Positions 9,061 through 16,768 of a stretch of 64,000 nucleotides of DNA are shown here, piece by piece. How positions within the stretch are numbered: the stretch's first letter is position 1; every line of letters starts with the position of its first letter. Under the pieces are notes generated by a model. That model was not told the DNA's origin. It ran no database searches and was given only the letters and a program-made list of their open reading frames with translations. This DNA comes from Rhodococcus sp. AW25M09 (GTDB lineage Bacteria > Actinomycetota > Actinomycetes > Mycobacteriales > Mycobacteriaceae), in the NCBI RefSeq assembly GCF_000333955.1, contig NZ_CAPS01000146.1:20779-84778 (forward strand), read 5' to 3'. Made by a program: the position numbers and the translations under genes.

Positions 9061-9120
9061 GATTTCCGTCAGGAAATCCACACTTAGGGCACCTAAGTTA
9101 TAGCTTGCTCCGCCAGGAGC
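9061..9120. other. Candidate origin of transfer (oriT): three adjacent perfect inverted repeats
   Basis: Three hairpins lie side by side just upstream of mobC. GATTTCC-gtca-GGAAATC is at 9061-9078, CTTAGG-gca-CCTAAG at 9083-9097, and GCTCC-gcca-GGAGC at 9107-9120. Arrays of short inverted repeats beside mobC and the relaxase gene are typical of MOB-P origins. The nick site cannot be named from the sequence. The same ~400 bp (8982-9398) also has to contain the promoters of mobC and of the divergent gene at 9399. Confidence 0.6.
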
Positions 9121-9398
9121 ACGCTGGTGGCTCGCCGAGCCTGCGAAGTGGGTCACCAGCAAAGACGCTCAGGACGAGCGCCGCGAGTTCCGATTTCGCG
9201 CGCCACAGGTGCGCGGCCGGCGGTTGTCCCCGGTTGTGGGTCTCGGACCCGATTGTGGGTGCCTGAGATCGAGCGGAGCGGCCTGGGAACTCTCGGACAT
9301 CCACATGAGGACCACGTCCGATCCACAGTTGGGGGCAACCGTGCACGTCACCGATTCCGCAGACCGTGCATCCCCGTGCGGTCCGGTTAACATGAGCC

Positions 9399-10040
9399 AT
9401 GAATTCCGGGGGGACAGAACACAAACCGACCAAAAGGCAATGGTTCACCGCATCCATCGTCATTCCTGTTGTGGCCGCCATCGGGGCCGCGGCGATCGGG
9501 GCGGGCGCGCTCGTCTACGTGAACAGGGACAAGGACGACTCCGCGTCGACCGCCGAAAGTCCCACGTCTGCGGAACCAGTAGTACCGCCTGTCTCGCCAC
9601 CGACGACCACCACCAGCGCCACACCTCGCCCAGCGGCGCAGGTGTATCTCGAAGACCTCGACCCGATCGAGGGCAATCCGCGCAACGGATCCGCCGACAT
9701 CAACGGTGAGACGTATCCACATTCCGTCTACACGAACTTCGGGGGCTGCCGAAAGTCCGGTAAGTACGTCTACGACATCGGTCGCGACTGGACCACGTTG
9801 GACACCACAATCGGGTTGCGCGACGACACCGAAAGCGCCTCCGTCGTGCAGGTCGAGATCTTCGACCGAGACACACCCATCTACAACTCCGGCAACCTGT
9901 CCGTCGGACAATCCATCCCGGTAAGCATCCCCATCGACGACGTTCTCCAGCTCAAGATCGGTTTCGTCTACATCGACGGGGAGATGGGCATGTGCAGCGA
10001 CGACGGATACGTCGTCTGGGGCGACCCGACGTTGCGGTGA
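9399..10040 (+). CDS. Membrane-anchored NPCBM-like protein
   Basis: 213 residues. The N-terminus is cytoplasmic (KPTKRQWF), followed by one transmembrane helix at ~15-40 (ASIVIPVVAAIGAAAIGAGA). A Pro/Thr/Ser linker at ~55-80 precedes an exported domain of ~130 residues. That domain (GKYVYDIGRDWTTLDTTIGL, EIFDRDTPIYNSGNLSVGQS) resembles the NPCBM/NEW2 beta-sandwich, a carbohydrate-binding type fold. Two cysteines (GGCRKSG and GMCSDDG) could form a disulfide. It is divergent from mobC and first of a plus-strand block. Confidence 0.7.
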   Translation: MNSGGTEHKPTKRQWFTASIVIPVVAAIGAAAIGAGALVYVNRDKDDSASTAESPTSAEPVVPPVSPPTTTTSATPRPAAQVYLEDLDPIEGNPRNGSADINGETYPHSVYTNFGGCRKSGKYVYDIGRDWTTLDTTIGLRDDTESASVVQVEIFDRDTPIYNSGNLSVGQSIPVSIPIDDVLQLKIGFVYIDGEMGMCSDDGYVVWGDPTLR

Positions 10041-10122
10041 CAAGCGCCGGAACACACAGCCCGTCCCCATCGCACGCACACCTTCGACCCACACCCCGGG
10101 AACGGGCGACAGGAGACAACCG

Positions 10123-11412
10123 GTGGCTCTACGCAAGCATCCCGAACAACCCGAGCCATCGGAACCGTTGCTGTCGTTGACCCTGTTGGGGATCGGCGCG
10201 TCCACGCTTGTCGGCGCAATCTTCTTCTACCTGTTCGCCTGGCAGCAGCAAGGTCCGTTCGGGAACTTCTTCCTCACCGGTCTGGCCGGCCAACAACTCT
10301 TCGACTCCGCACGAACCACGGTCACGCTCGTCGGCATCGTCGGGCTCGGCGGCGCAGCCTTCATCGCCTACCGACGCCAACGCACCACCGAAAGCGCAGA
10401 ACGGACAGCACTGAACGCACTCGCGTTGGGACAACAGCAATTCGGTCACGACTCCGTACGCGCACTTCGAGAGCGCTACACCGCCGCAACCGAGCAACTT
10501 GGCTCGAGCTCATTCGCTGTACGCCTCGCCGGTCTCTACGCCATCGCAGCCCTCGCGGATGACTGGCGCGCAAGCGGCGAACCCGGCGAGCAACAGACGT
10601 GCATCGACGTCATCTGCGCATACCTACGCACACCCACCATCCCGATGAAAGAATACGTCGACGAATACAACGAACCGATCTTCGTCGAGGACGTTCAAGC
10701 CGGTTCTAAGGCCGAACACGAGGTACGGCGCACCGCTGTCCGGATCATCGCCGAACGAACGAGACCCCGAGCGGCGGCACTGCCCACTCCTGGCTCATAC
10801 GCAGAGTTCGTCGACGGGCCGTGGTCCGACCGCAGATTCGACCTCACCGGTGCCAAATTGGTCGATGCCGACTTCTCCAGCTGCACATTCGACGACCTCG
10901 ATCTATCGAACGCACAGTTCATCGGACAAACAACGTTCAGCGCATCGGAGCTTCGACGAGTCCACTTCACAAACGCTCGGTTCTACACACACGGGCTGAA
11001 GACGGGGCGTGCCAGTTTCTCAGCGGCACATCTGAGAACCGCCATCTTCAAAGACGTGGGCATGCTCGTGCCCTGCACGTTTGACGGGACACAGTTCGAG
11101 GAATCAGCCACCTTCTACGGTGCCAGGTTCCTCGCGTCGGCCTCGTTTGCCGGTGCGCACTTCTCGGAAGCGAGCTCAACGCTGTTCGACGAGGTCGACT
11201 TCGGCAACGACATGATCACCTTCGCCCGCGCCCGTTTCGACGGCCCGGTCGACTTCTCGACAGTCGATTTCACGTTCACAAGACGTGTCAACTTCGAAGG
11301 CGCGGCCGGCAGCACTCCCCCACGCATTGCGCCGGACACCCGTGATCGCTTCCCCGGATGGCCATGGACCGACGACGCCGATCCCGGCACTGACGGGCCA
11401 GAGCCCGCGTGA
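10123..11412 (+). CDS. Pentapeptide-repeat membrane protein (paralogue of the one at 30.8-32.3 kb)
   Basis: 429 residues, starting at GTG 10123 behind AGGAG. Two transmembrane helices lie at ~20-40 and ~65-83. A helical segment with QFGHDSVRALRERYTAATEQ and the conserved VRLAGLYAIAALADDW ... CIDVICAYLRTP follows. From ~residue 235 there are degenerate pentapeptide repeats centred on Phe/Leu (FDLTGAKLVDADFSSCTF, ATFYGARFLASASFAGAHF), which fold as a right-handed quadrilateral beta-helix. The protein at 30769-32256 shares the membrane segment and the VRLAGxYAxxALxDDW block, so the two are paralogues on one replicon. Function unknown. Confidence 0.8.
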   Translation: MALRKHPEQPEPSEPLLSLTLLGIGASTLVGAIFFYLFAWQQQGPFGNFFLTGLAGQQLFDSARTTVTLVGIVGLGGAAFIAYRRQRTTESAERTALNALALGQQQFGHDSVRALRERYTAATEQLGSSSFAVRLAGLYAIAALADDWRASGEPGEQQTCIDVICAYLRTPTIPMKEYVDEYNEPIFVEDVQAGSKAEHEVRRTAVRIIAERTRPRAAALPTPGSYAEFVDGPWSDRRFDLTGAKLVDADFSSCTFDDLDLSNAQFIGQTTFSASELRRVHFTNARFYTHGLKTGRASFSAAHLRTAIFKDVGMLVPCTFDGTQFEESATFYGARFLASASFAGAHFSEASSTLFDEVDFGNDMITFARARFDGPVDFSTVDFTFTRRVNFEGAAGSTPPRIAPDTRDRFPGWPWTDDADPGTDGPEPA

Positions 11413-11554
11413 GTGCGTATGCGGATCTGCCACCGATCCGATAGCGTTGCTGGTGGATATCGGGCAGCCGTGCGGGCCGTCCGAGACCGCGTTCATAACA
11501 GCGCCACGCATCGGTTTGCGTGTGCGCTGCACGCCGTCTCCGAAAGGTCCGCAC

Positions 11555-11974
11555 ATGTCCAGCACTGCTCTCGATCCCACGACCGTTCGCGCCGCCGCTC
11601 AGGCCGCTCTCGATGCCCGGCTCGGTCTCATCGATGCCATCGTCGCCGCGCAGAACGAACGCACCCTCGCCGCGACGAAGGTCGCCGAAGCACAAGCTGC
11701 CGAACGGGCTGCGGCCGCGACAGAGCTCGCCGCCATCAAAGCTGCGATAGACGGTGGTTGGTCCGCCGCCGAACTCCGCAAGGCCGGACTCAAAGTCCCC
11801 ACCTCCGCTGCGGGCGGTAAGAAGTCCAACACCGCAGCGTCCGCCAAGACGTCGCTGCGGCCGCCGCGACTGCAACCGTCATCGACGCCGGCGAAGAACG
11901 AGAACGATGCTCCCGACTCGGGCGGCACGGACGCTGACCGCAACTCGTCGGAGAGCTACGCGAACGCGAGCTGA
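11555..11974 (+). CDS. Small helical protein with possible histone-like tail
   Basis: 139 residues from the ATG at 11555; the longer in-frame extension to 11285 overlaps the previous gene and is not favoured. Residues 1-75 are an Ala/Glu/Arg-rich helix, probably a coiled coil (NERTLAATKVAEAQAAERAA), then GGWSAAELRKAGLKVP, which resembles a short DNA-binding or SAP-like turn. The tail is low-complexity (Pro/Ser/Lys/Asp). It is 3 bp upstream of the next gene and clearly cotranscribed with it. Not assigned to a family. Confidence 0.6.
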   Translation: MSSTALDPTTVRAAAQAALDARLGLIDAIVAAQNERTLAATKVAEAQAAERAAAATELAAIKAAIDGGWSAAELRKAGLKVPTSAAGGKKSNTAASAKTSLRPPRLQPSSTPAKNENDAPDSGGTDADRNSSESYANAS

Positions 11975-11977
11975 CCG

Positions 11978-12202
11978 ATGGCCGTTCTGTACTGGCTGAC
12001 CGTGGCACTGGCGCTGACGTCCTTCCTCACGACGGCAATCGCTGGTGCCCGGCTCGGCCTCACGCTCAGGCACACAACCGTCTGTGGACCGTTGGACGAC
12101 CGCATCAGTCGAAACCTGGTCCTGATCGGTCTTCTGTGCGCCGCCGCCACCCTGGCTCTCTCGGCCTGGACATCGTGGGGCCCGAACCCCATTCCGCTCT
12201 GA
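11978..12202 (+). CDS. Small two-helix membrane protein
   Basis: 74 residues with two hydrophobic helices (~4-24, LYWLTVALALTSFLTTAIAG; ~46-64, NLVLIGLLCAAATLALSAW). Only 3 bp separates it from the upstream stop codon. No family recognised. Such two-helix proteins are common in actinobacterial plasmid operons. Confidence 0.55.
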   Translation: MAVLYWLTVALALTSFLTTAIAGARLGLTLRHTTVCGPLDDRISRNLVLIGLLCAAATLALSAWTSWGPNPIPL

Positions 12203-12232
12203 CCTGTCTCGCCCCAATCGAAGGCATCCATC

Positions 12233-13039
12233 ATGGACACCACAGATCCCCACTCGCTCCCGCCGGCCACAGAGTCCCACTCGGCCGCGCCCTCGACTCG
12301 TACGCTGATCGAGATCTCGACCCTCGACCAACACGGCGACCCCGGGTTCGTACACACCCGCGGACACTTCCACTCCCCCTCCACTGCGGCCCGGTTCGCG
12401 GTGAGCCAAGCAGAAACCGTCGCGGACCTCCGACAGGTCGATACCGTCGCCTCGACGTTCATCCACACCGTCGACGACTCGCTCTGTCTAATCGGGACAC
12501 CCGGCGAGATAGCGTGCGCTCTGGCGTCGATGTCGGCCTACGCGCCGGGTGTCCGGTCGGCGGAACTGCCGCCACCGGGCTACGTCACCACCGCAATCGG
12601 GGTCTGGACCGCCACACCGATCGAGCCGCTTCCCGGCGTCGACCCGGCCGACCTTATCGACGTCAGCGTGCACTCGACTCGGCCCGATCCGTTGCCGGAC
12701 TCGACCACGGTGGCCGGCGACTTCCTCGCCCACTCGGCGCACATCTTCGCCGGCGCTCTCGCCCGCGAGATCACGATGCGCAGCGGCGGCCACAGCGAGG
12801 CGACCGTGAAGACGGTGCCCGGGCAACGGCGTCTCGTCGTCGAACACCCGGTGGAGGTCGACGAAACCGATGCCGCAGCGGTCGCCCGCTACACCCGGAT
12901 CACGCAACTGCGGGCGAACATCGCTGCCCTCGACCCGGTGGCGGACGCCGAATGCGCGGTCGGCCTCACTGCCGAGCTCCACGTACTCGAAAGCCATACC
13001 CGCCGGTCGTTCGACGACGAATCGGGCGCAGTGGCGTGA
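12233..13039 (+). CDS. Hypothetical plasmid protein
   Basis: 268 residues, soluble, no recognised domain. The protein is acidic and rich in Asp, Thr and Pro, with a central beta-like region (RTLIEISTLDQHGDPGFVHT, VASTFIHTVDDSLCLIGTPG) and a helical C-terminus containing RYTRITQLRANIAALDPVAD. Its stop is in a GTGA overlap with the next start. It belongs to the same plus-strand operon as its neighbours and ends before the strong terminator at 13.8 kb. Confidence 0.65.
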   Translation: MDTTDPHSLPPATESHSAAPSTRTLIEISTLDQHGDPGFVHTRGHFHSPSTAARFAVSQAETVADLRQVDTVASTFIHTVDDSLCLIGTPGEIACALASMSAYAPGVRSAELPPPGYVTTAIGVWTATPIEPLPGVDPADLIDVSVHSTRPDPLPDSTTVAGDFLAHSAHIFAGALAREITMRSGGHSEATVKTVPGQRRLVVEHPVEVDETDAAAVARYTRITQLRANIAALDPVADAECAVGLTAELHVLESHTRRSFDDESGAVA

Positions 13040-13455
13040 TCGACGTCGGGTGGTATCTGAGCCTCGTCGGGCACCGGACGGCCGACGAGATCCCCGGGGT
13101 GATCGAGCGCCTGCAGGCGTGCGGGATCACTGCGGAGACCCTCGACAAGGTTCTCTGCGCGCCGGACTCGCTGCTGTACGCACCCGAACGCGACGGCGAG
13201 GACTGGGCGCAGCAGTACGGCGGACCGATCGGTGCCACACTGCTCACCGCCGAGCTGCTCGCCTACCTGTCCCATCAGCACCGCCTCGCCGCGCTGATCC
13301 ATCGGGATCTAGTCACCGAGATGGTGGCCACCGACTCCGTGGCCACCGTCGCCAGCCATCTCGGGACCACCGAAGCCGCGGCATCCCGACTGTTTCTCGT
13401 CCCTCCCACGTCTCCGGCCACCGGCGACGCACCGACCGAAGGACCCACACCATGA
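13036..13455 (+). CDS. Hypothetical plasmid protein
   Basis: 139 residues, GTG start inside the upstream stop (GTGA). Mostly helical: DEIPGVIERLQACGITAETL looks like a small helical bundle, and VATVASHLGTTEAAASRLFL resembles a helix-turn-helix of a regulator but is too weak to claim. The proline-rich tail runs into an ATGA overlap with the next gene. No family recognised. Confidence 0.6.
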   Translation: MIDVGWYLSLVGHRTADEIPGVIERLQACGITAETLDKVLCAPDSLLYAPERDGEDWAQQYGGPIGATLLTAELLAYLSHQHRLAALIHRDLVTEMVATDSVATVASHLGTTEAAASRLFLVPPTSPATGDAPTEGPTP

Positions 13456-13781
13456 GCACACCCGACTCCCCCGCCCTGTCCGACCTCGACGCCGTGGAGC
13501 TCGACATCCTCGCCGAACTGCGCTCACCGGAAGCGGTGGCCGCGTTCGAGATACTGCACAGCACCGTCCGCCCGGAGGCCGGGCCGCGGTTCGTCGAGCT
13601 GCTGGCGATCATCAACGAGCTCTCGGGCCCGAACTTCGCCGTCGACGCATCACTCGATCTGCTCGACGCGGTGCAAGATTCGGGCGACCTCGAGGTGGTC
13701 GTCGCAGCCGCCCCCACCGTCGACGATCCGATCACCGCGCTCGCTCTCGCGCAGGTCTTGCGGAGGATCCGCGAGGACTGA
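13452..13781 (+). CDS. Small helical hypothetical protein, last gene of the plus-strand block
   Basis: 109 residues, all-helical and acidic (DLDAVELDILAELRSPEAVA, RFVELLAIINELSGPNFAVD, ALALAQVLRRIRED). It starts in the ATGA overlap and ends 25 bp before a strong bidirectional terminator. It could be an acidic DNA mimic or adaptor, but nothing in the sequence proves this. Confidence 0.6.
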   Translation: MSTPDSPALSDLDAVELDILAELRSPEAVAAFEILHSTVRPEAGPRFVELLAIINELSGPNFAVDASLDLLDAVQDSGDLEVVVAAAPTVDDPITALALAQVLRRIRED

Positions 13782-13806
13782 CAGCCACACCATCGCGATC
13801 GCGATA

Positions 13807-13855
13807 AACAGCTGAAACCCCCGGCCACACACTGTGGTCGGGGGTTTCAGCTGTT
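13807..13855. terminator. Strong bidirectional terminator between convergent operons
   Basis: A 17-base perfect stem (AACAGCTGAAACCCCCG and its complement) encloses a 15-base loop. It lies between the end of the plus-strand operon (stop 13781) and the end of the minus-strand operon (stop 13867). It has A and T tracts on both sides, so it can serve both directions. Confidence 0.85.
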
Positions 13856-13866
13856 CCGGCGGGGGT

Positions 13867-14733
13867 CTAGTGCTGGGGCCAGCCGCGAACGAGCTTGTCG
13901 GTGCTCGCGTGCACGGCGTTGAAGGCGTCGACGAGGTACGTCAGCCATGACGCTGCGGTCTCCGGGTTCGGGACCAGCGTCGACGGGACGGCGTTCTGTT
14001 CGTCGTCGGAGAGTTCGTTGAAGTCGCTCGGGTAGTCGGTGGTGTCGCCGTCGACGATGTTCGGTGCGCCGTCGATTTCGTAGGTGATCACGAAGTGGAG
14101 CTCGTGCCGGTTCGGGGCGGTGAACTCGGCCGACAGGGCGAGCTCGCCCCACAGTCGCCGGTCGTAGGTGACGGCACCGGAGTTGATCGCGGCCTGCAGC
14201 AACCAGTGCGGCGTCCACAGTGCTTGCGGGGTACCGGGTTCGGGCCACTCGAAGTCGTCGTCGAGCACGTCGGCTTTGGCGATGTCGAGGGTGAGCAGCG
14301 GCGCGGCCGGCGCAGGGGTTCCGTCAGCTCCGTGTGCGGTGGGTGCGGTCATGGCCGGTGCCTCCAGGGTGTCGGTGTGGGTGTGGGTAACGATGAGGAC
14401 GCCGAGGTCGGTTCCGATGTTCGCACTGTCCCCGAGAGCGTCGAGCAGTCGTTCGGCCAGAGTTGCGGCGTCAGCGGCGCGGTAGGTGCCCAGGGTGCTC
14501 CACGTCGCCGCGTCGTACGAGGTTTCCGATGCCGAGCACACCTGCACGGTCAGCGCACCGCTGCCGGTCGGGACGTGCTCGAGATCGCCGGACGCGTCGA
14601 CGACTGCGGCGATCTGGTCTCGAACGTGCGCGGGCAGGCCTGCGCCGAGAGTAGCGGCTGGCGTGGTGGGCTCGTTCATGCCGTCTGACGCTACGTGTGG
14701 CGTCTGTTCGGCGTGCTCACCTGTCGTTGTCAC
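13867..14733 (-). CDS. Hypothetical protein, distal gene of the NrdH-like operon
   Basis: ~288 residues. The start is uncertain: GTG 14733 follows a GAGGA, while an ATG at 14679 (MNEPTTPAATLG) lacks a ribosome site. The N-terminal part is Thr/Ala-rich. The middle has beta-like strands (GALTVQVCSASETSYDAATW, TDLGVLIVTHTHTDTLEAP), and the C-terminal 130 residues are acidic (TYEIDGAPNIVDGDTTDYPS, FNELSDDEQNAVPSTLVPNP). No family recognised. It is the last gene before the 13.8 kb terminator in a minus-strand unit that includes the DnaB-N-domain gene. Confidence 0.6.
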   Translation of the reverse strand: MTTTGEHAEQTPHVASDGMNEPTTPAATLGAGLPAHVRDQIAAVVDASGDLEHVPTGSGALTVQVCSASETSYDAATWSTLGTYRAADAATLAERLLDALGDSANIGTDLGVLIVTHTHTDTLEAPAMTAPTAHGADGTPAPAAPLLTLDIAKADVLDDDFEWPEPGTPQALWTPHWLLQAAINSGAVTYDRRLWGELALSAEFTAPNRHELHFVITYEIDGAPNIVDGDTTDYPSDFNELSDDEQNAVPSTLVPNPETAASWLTYLVDAFNAVHASTDKLVRGWPQH

Positions 14734-14818
14734 TGTCCTCGTCTTTCGGTTGTGGCCCGCAGAGCACCGTAGTGCCACCCGCCGGTCGTCCGCGTACACG
14801 GATCAGCTCGCCCGATGG

Positions 14819-15412
14819 TCAGGATGTGGAGGGTTGCCGAAAGGTGTTGAGTCGGTTGAACGCTGCGCGTTGCGCGGTGCCGAGTTCGACCATGTAGTCG
14901 AACAGGTCTACTTCGGGTGCTTCTTCGGCGGCCTGGGTCAGTCGTTGGCCGGCGATGTGGAAGCTGCGTCGGTAGGACTGGGACAGGACGTTGTCGGCGT
15001 AGTGGACGGCGGCGACGGAGTGTGCGCCGGCGGTGACGATGCCCATGAGGCGTTTGCGTAGTGGCGCGTCTTTGGCTCCGTCTGCTCCGGATCGGATGAG
15101 TGCGCCGGTGACGGAAGCGAAGTCGTGGGGTTGACCGGCGGCGATGAGGTCGACGATGTGGCCGAACATGCGTGCGTGTGCTGGATCTTCGAAGTCCGCT
15201 GCGGTGAGTGTGCTGGTGATCCGTTCGATGTCGGCTCCGTCGGTGGACTGGTTGCGCACGTCCATCAGGGCGCACAGGAGCATTGCTTCGGGGTCGGTGG
15301 CCGGGTCGTAGCCGGGTTCGACCGACGTGTCGAGGTCCTCGACGGGTGCGAGGTCCGCGCGTGCCTGCGCTGCGGCGTCGCCGGGTGTGGGGACTGCGCG
15401 TAGTGCGTTCAT
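14819..15412 (-). CDS. Stand-alone DnaB N-terminal domain protein (no helicase motor)
   Basis: 197 residues. Residues ~35-150 match the all-helical N-terminal domain of the replicative helicase DnaB (PF00772): PEAMLLCALMDVRNQSTDGA, then ADFEDPAHARMFGHIVDLIA, then AAVHYADNVLSQSYRRSFHI. The protein ends about 45 residues later with no RecA-like ATPase, so it cannot be a helicase. In DnaB this domain forms the N-tier ring and contacts primase. A free copy on a plasmid could recruit, cap or block the host helicase or primase, which would fit a role just after plasmid entry; that is inference. Confidence 0.78.
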   Translation of the reverse strand: MNALRAVPTPGDAAAQARADLAPVEDLDTSVEPGYDPATDPEAMLLCALMDVRNQSTDGADIERITSTLTAADFEDPAHARMFGHIVDLIAAGQPHDFASVTGALIRSGADGAKDAPLRKRLMGIVTAGAHSVAAVHYADNVLSQSYRRSFHIAGQRLTQAAEEAPEVDLFDYMVELGTAQRAAFNRLNTFRQPSTS

Positions 15413-15496
15413 CGTGGGCCTCGTGTTCGTGTCAGGTCGGGTCGGACGTCGTACCGGTGGAACGTTGCTACCGGCTGTGGTGCATTGCGTCAGTGG

Positions 15497-15640
15497 TCAG
15501 GATGCAGCTTTGTCGATGTCACTGCACTCGGTCTCGGCCAGGCTGGGCTGACGTGATGTGGGGTGTTCTGCGGTGAGCTCGGCGTCGATCTGGCGGTCGA
15601 TGTAGTCAGGGTCAGGGGTGTAGGCGGGCACGAGTCGCAT
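15497..15640 (-). CDS. Small protein, 47 residues
   Basis: ATG at 15640 with GAAGAGG about 7 bases upstream, ending in TGA at 15497. The product MRLVPAYTPDPDYIDRQIDA continues with ELTAEHPTSRQPSLAETECS and is acidic. It lies between the NrdH-like remnant and the DnaB-N gene on the same strand. No function can be proposed. Confidence 0.55.
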   Translation of the reverse strand: MRLVPAYTPDPDYIDRQIDAELTAEHPTSRQPSLAETECSDIDKAAS

Positions 15641-15676
15641 GGCGGGGCCTCTTCTGTATTTGTGGGTTTGCGGGTC

Positions 15677-15918
15677 TCAGGCGGCGGCGAGCTTGTCCAG
15701 GGCGTCGATCCGGAACCCTGACCAGTGGGTGTCCTCGTCGACGACGACCACGGGTGCCTGGAGGTAGCCGAGTTCGCAGGTGACGAAGTGGCGGGCGGTG
15801 TCGTCTTCTCTGATGTCGACTGTCCGGCAGTCCGGCAGTCGAGGCCGTGCTTGTCGAGTCGTTGTTTCGTTGCGTCGCATTGGCTGCAATTCGGTTTCGT
15901 GTACACGGTGATCGGCAT
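15677..15918 (-). pseudogene. NrdH/glutaredoxin-like gene, frameshifted by an 8-bp duplication
   Basis: The ATG at 15918 follows AAGGAG and starts MPITVYTKPNCSQCDATKQR, with the CxxC redox motif of NrdH-redoxins, the electron donors of class Ib ribonucleotide reductase. After HGLDCR the frame breaks, and the expected continuation (TVDIREDDTARHFVTCELG, YLQAPVVVVDEDTHWSGFR) is found in another frame down to the stop at 15677. Removing one copy of the 8-bp direct repeat at 15823-15838 restores a 77-residue protein of normal NrdH length, ending DALDKLAAA. As sequenced the gene is broken. Confidence 0.82.
15823..15838. repeat. 8-bp tandem duplication breaking the NrdH-like gene
   Basis: TCCGGCAG occurs twice in a row on the plus strand. 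Deleting one copy rejoins the two halves of the redoxin reading frame exactly, so this duplication is the causal mutation. It could be slippage-reversible. Confidence 0.9.
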
Positions 15919-16199
15919 AGTTTTCTCCTTACGGGAATTACTGCTGTTGGCTTCTATTCTACGTCAATAACGGCAATAGATCCAGACCTTTACTCCTCCA
16001 CCTAAATTTCAATTATGTTGCTGCACTTCGCCTTATCGTTCTCTGAGCAATCCCTGATGCATCCATTTGAGGCATTCCGGAACAGCTACGAATGCCTCTG
16101 ATTGGGCCTGCCTTACCCTGCGTTCTTTTCGCTTCCGGGTGGCGCGAAAAAGAGACGGCGGTGCACGGTGTCGACGGTCAATGCCTGGCCGGTGCGAGT

Positions 16200-16237
16200 G
16201 TTCGCCGGGGAGCGCAGCGAGTGCGGGTCGGGCGAAC
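16200..16237. promoter_or_regulatory. Leader hairpin, copy E (divergent), in a 500-bp gene-free region
   Basis: The region 15919-16418 has no gene on the minus strand and acts as the 5' leader of the NrdH-like operon. It holds a divergent copy of the repeated leader. A perfect 7-bp stem GTTCGCC/GGCGAAC surrounds a loop containing GGGGAGCGCAGCGAGTGCGG. It is followed by AGCGTGAGCGGAGCCAGGGG and GGCGGGTGACGCAT, which parallel the other copies. AT-rich DNA at 15940-16030 just ahead of the gene is a likely promoter or operator area. Confidence 0.65.
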
Positions 16238-16418
16238 AGTCGTGCTGGGCCCTGTGGCCGAAGCGTGAGCGGAGCCAGGGGTTGATCCGGAAGAGCGGCG
16301 GGTGACGCATTCTCGTTGCGCAGCCAGACGGACCGAAAAGAATCTCCCCTTTGTGTGTGGCGGCGCAAAGCTCGTGCCTGGTGGCTGGTGTTCGTGCTGG
16401 TCGGTAGGGTTCTGGGGT

Positions 16419-16589
16419 ATGGAGCGCTCGCGGATCGAACATGCCTTGTCCAAAGCTGTGGTGAACGCGTCCCTGCCGCCGTCGGATCTGGCGCTCGATG
16501 CGATCGTCGCCGGTGTTCGGGTCGAAGACACCCGTCCCACCACCGCCGACGTCGATATGGCGTGGCCGGCCGATCCGACGACCCTCTGA
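16419..16589 (+). CDS. Small protein, 56 residues
   Basis: ATG at 16419 in the order MERSRIEHALSKAVVNASLP, PSDLALDAIVAGVRVEDTRP, TTADVDMAWPADPTTL. The GC3 pattern fits coding, and the protein is helical and soluble. It is one of the few plus-strand genes inside the minus-strand block. The ribosome site is weak (GGGGT only), so the call is tentative. Confidence 0.45.
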   Translation: MERSRIEHALSKAVVNASLPPSDLALDAIVAGVRVEDTRPTTADVDMAWPADPTTL

Positions 16590-16727
16590 GCGCTGTCTCG
16601 CTCTTCACCTCTCCCCGATTTGCTGCCGGCCGCCCGGCCCACGTCGGTGTCGACGCTGGTGGGCGTCTGTCGATGTGAGGGCTCGATGCCCGATGCATCG
16701 GCCCTGCGCCCGCGCCCTGACTGCCGG

Positions 16728-16756
16728 GCGTGGCCACCTCGAACCGGTGGCCACGC
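16728..16756. terminator. Bidirectional terminator after DUF4192
   Basis: Perfect 11-bp stem GCGTGGCCACC/GGTGGCCACGC with a 7-base loop, 13 bp beyond the DUF4192 stop and also downstream of the small plus-strand gene. There is no long T tract, so efficiency is uncertain. Confidence 0.65.
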
Positions 16757-16768
16757 TCGGCGGCGGTG

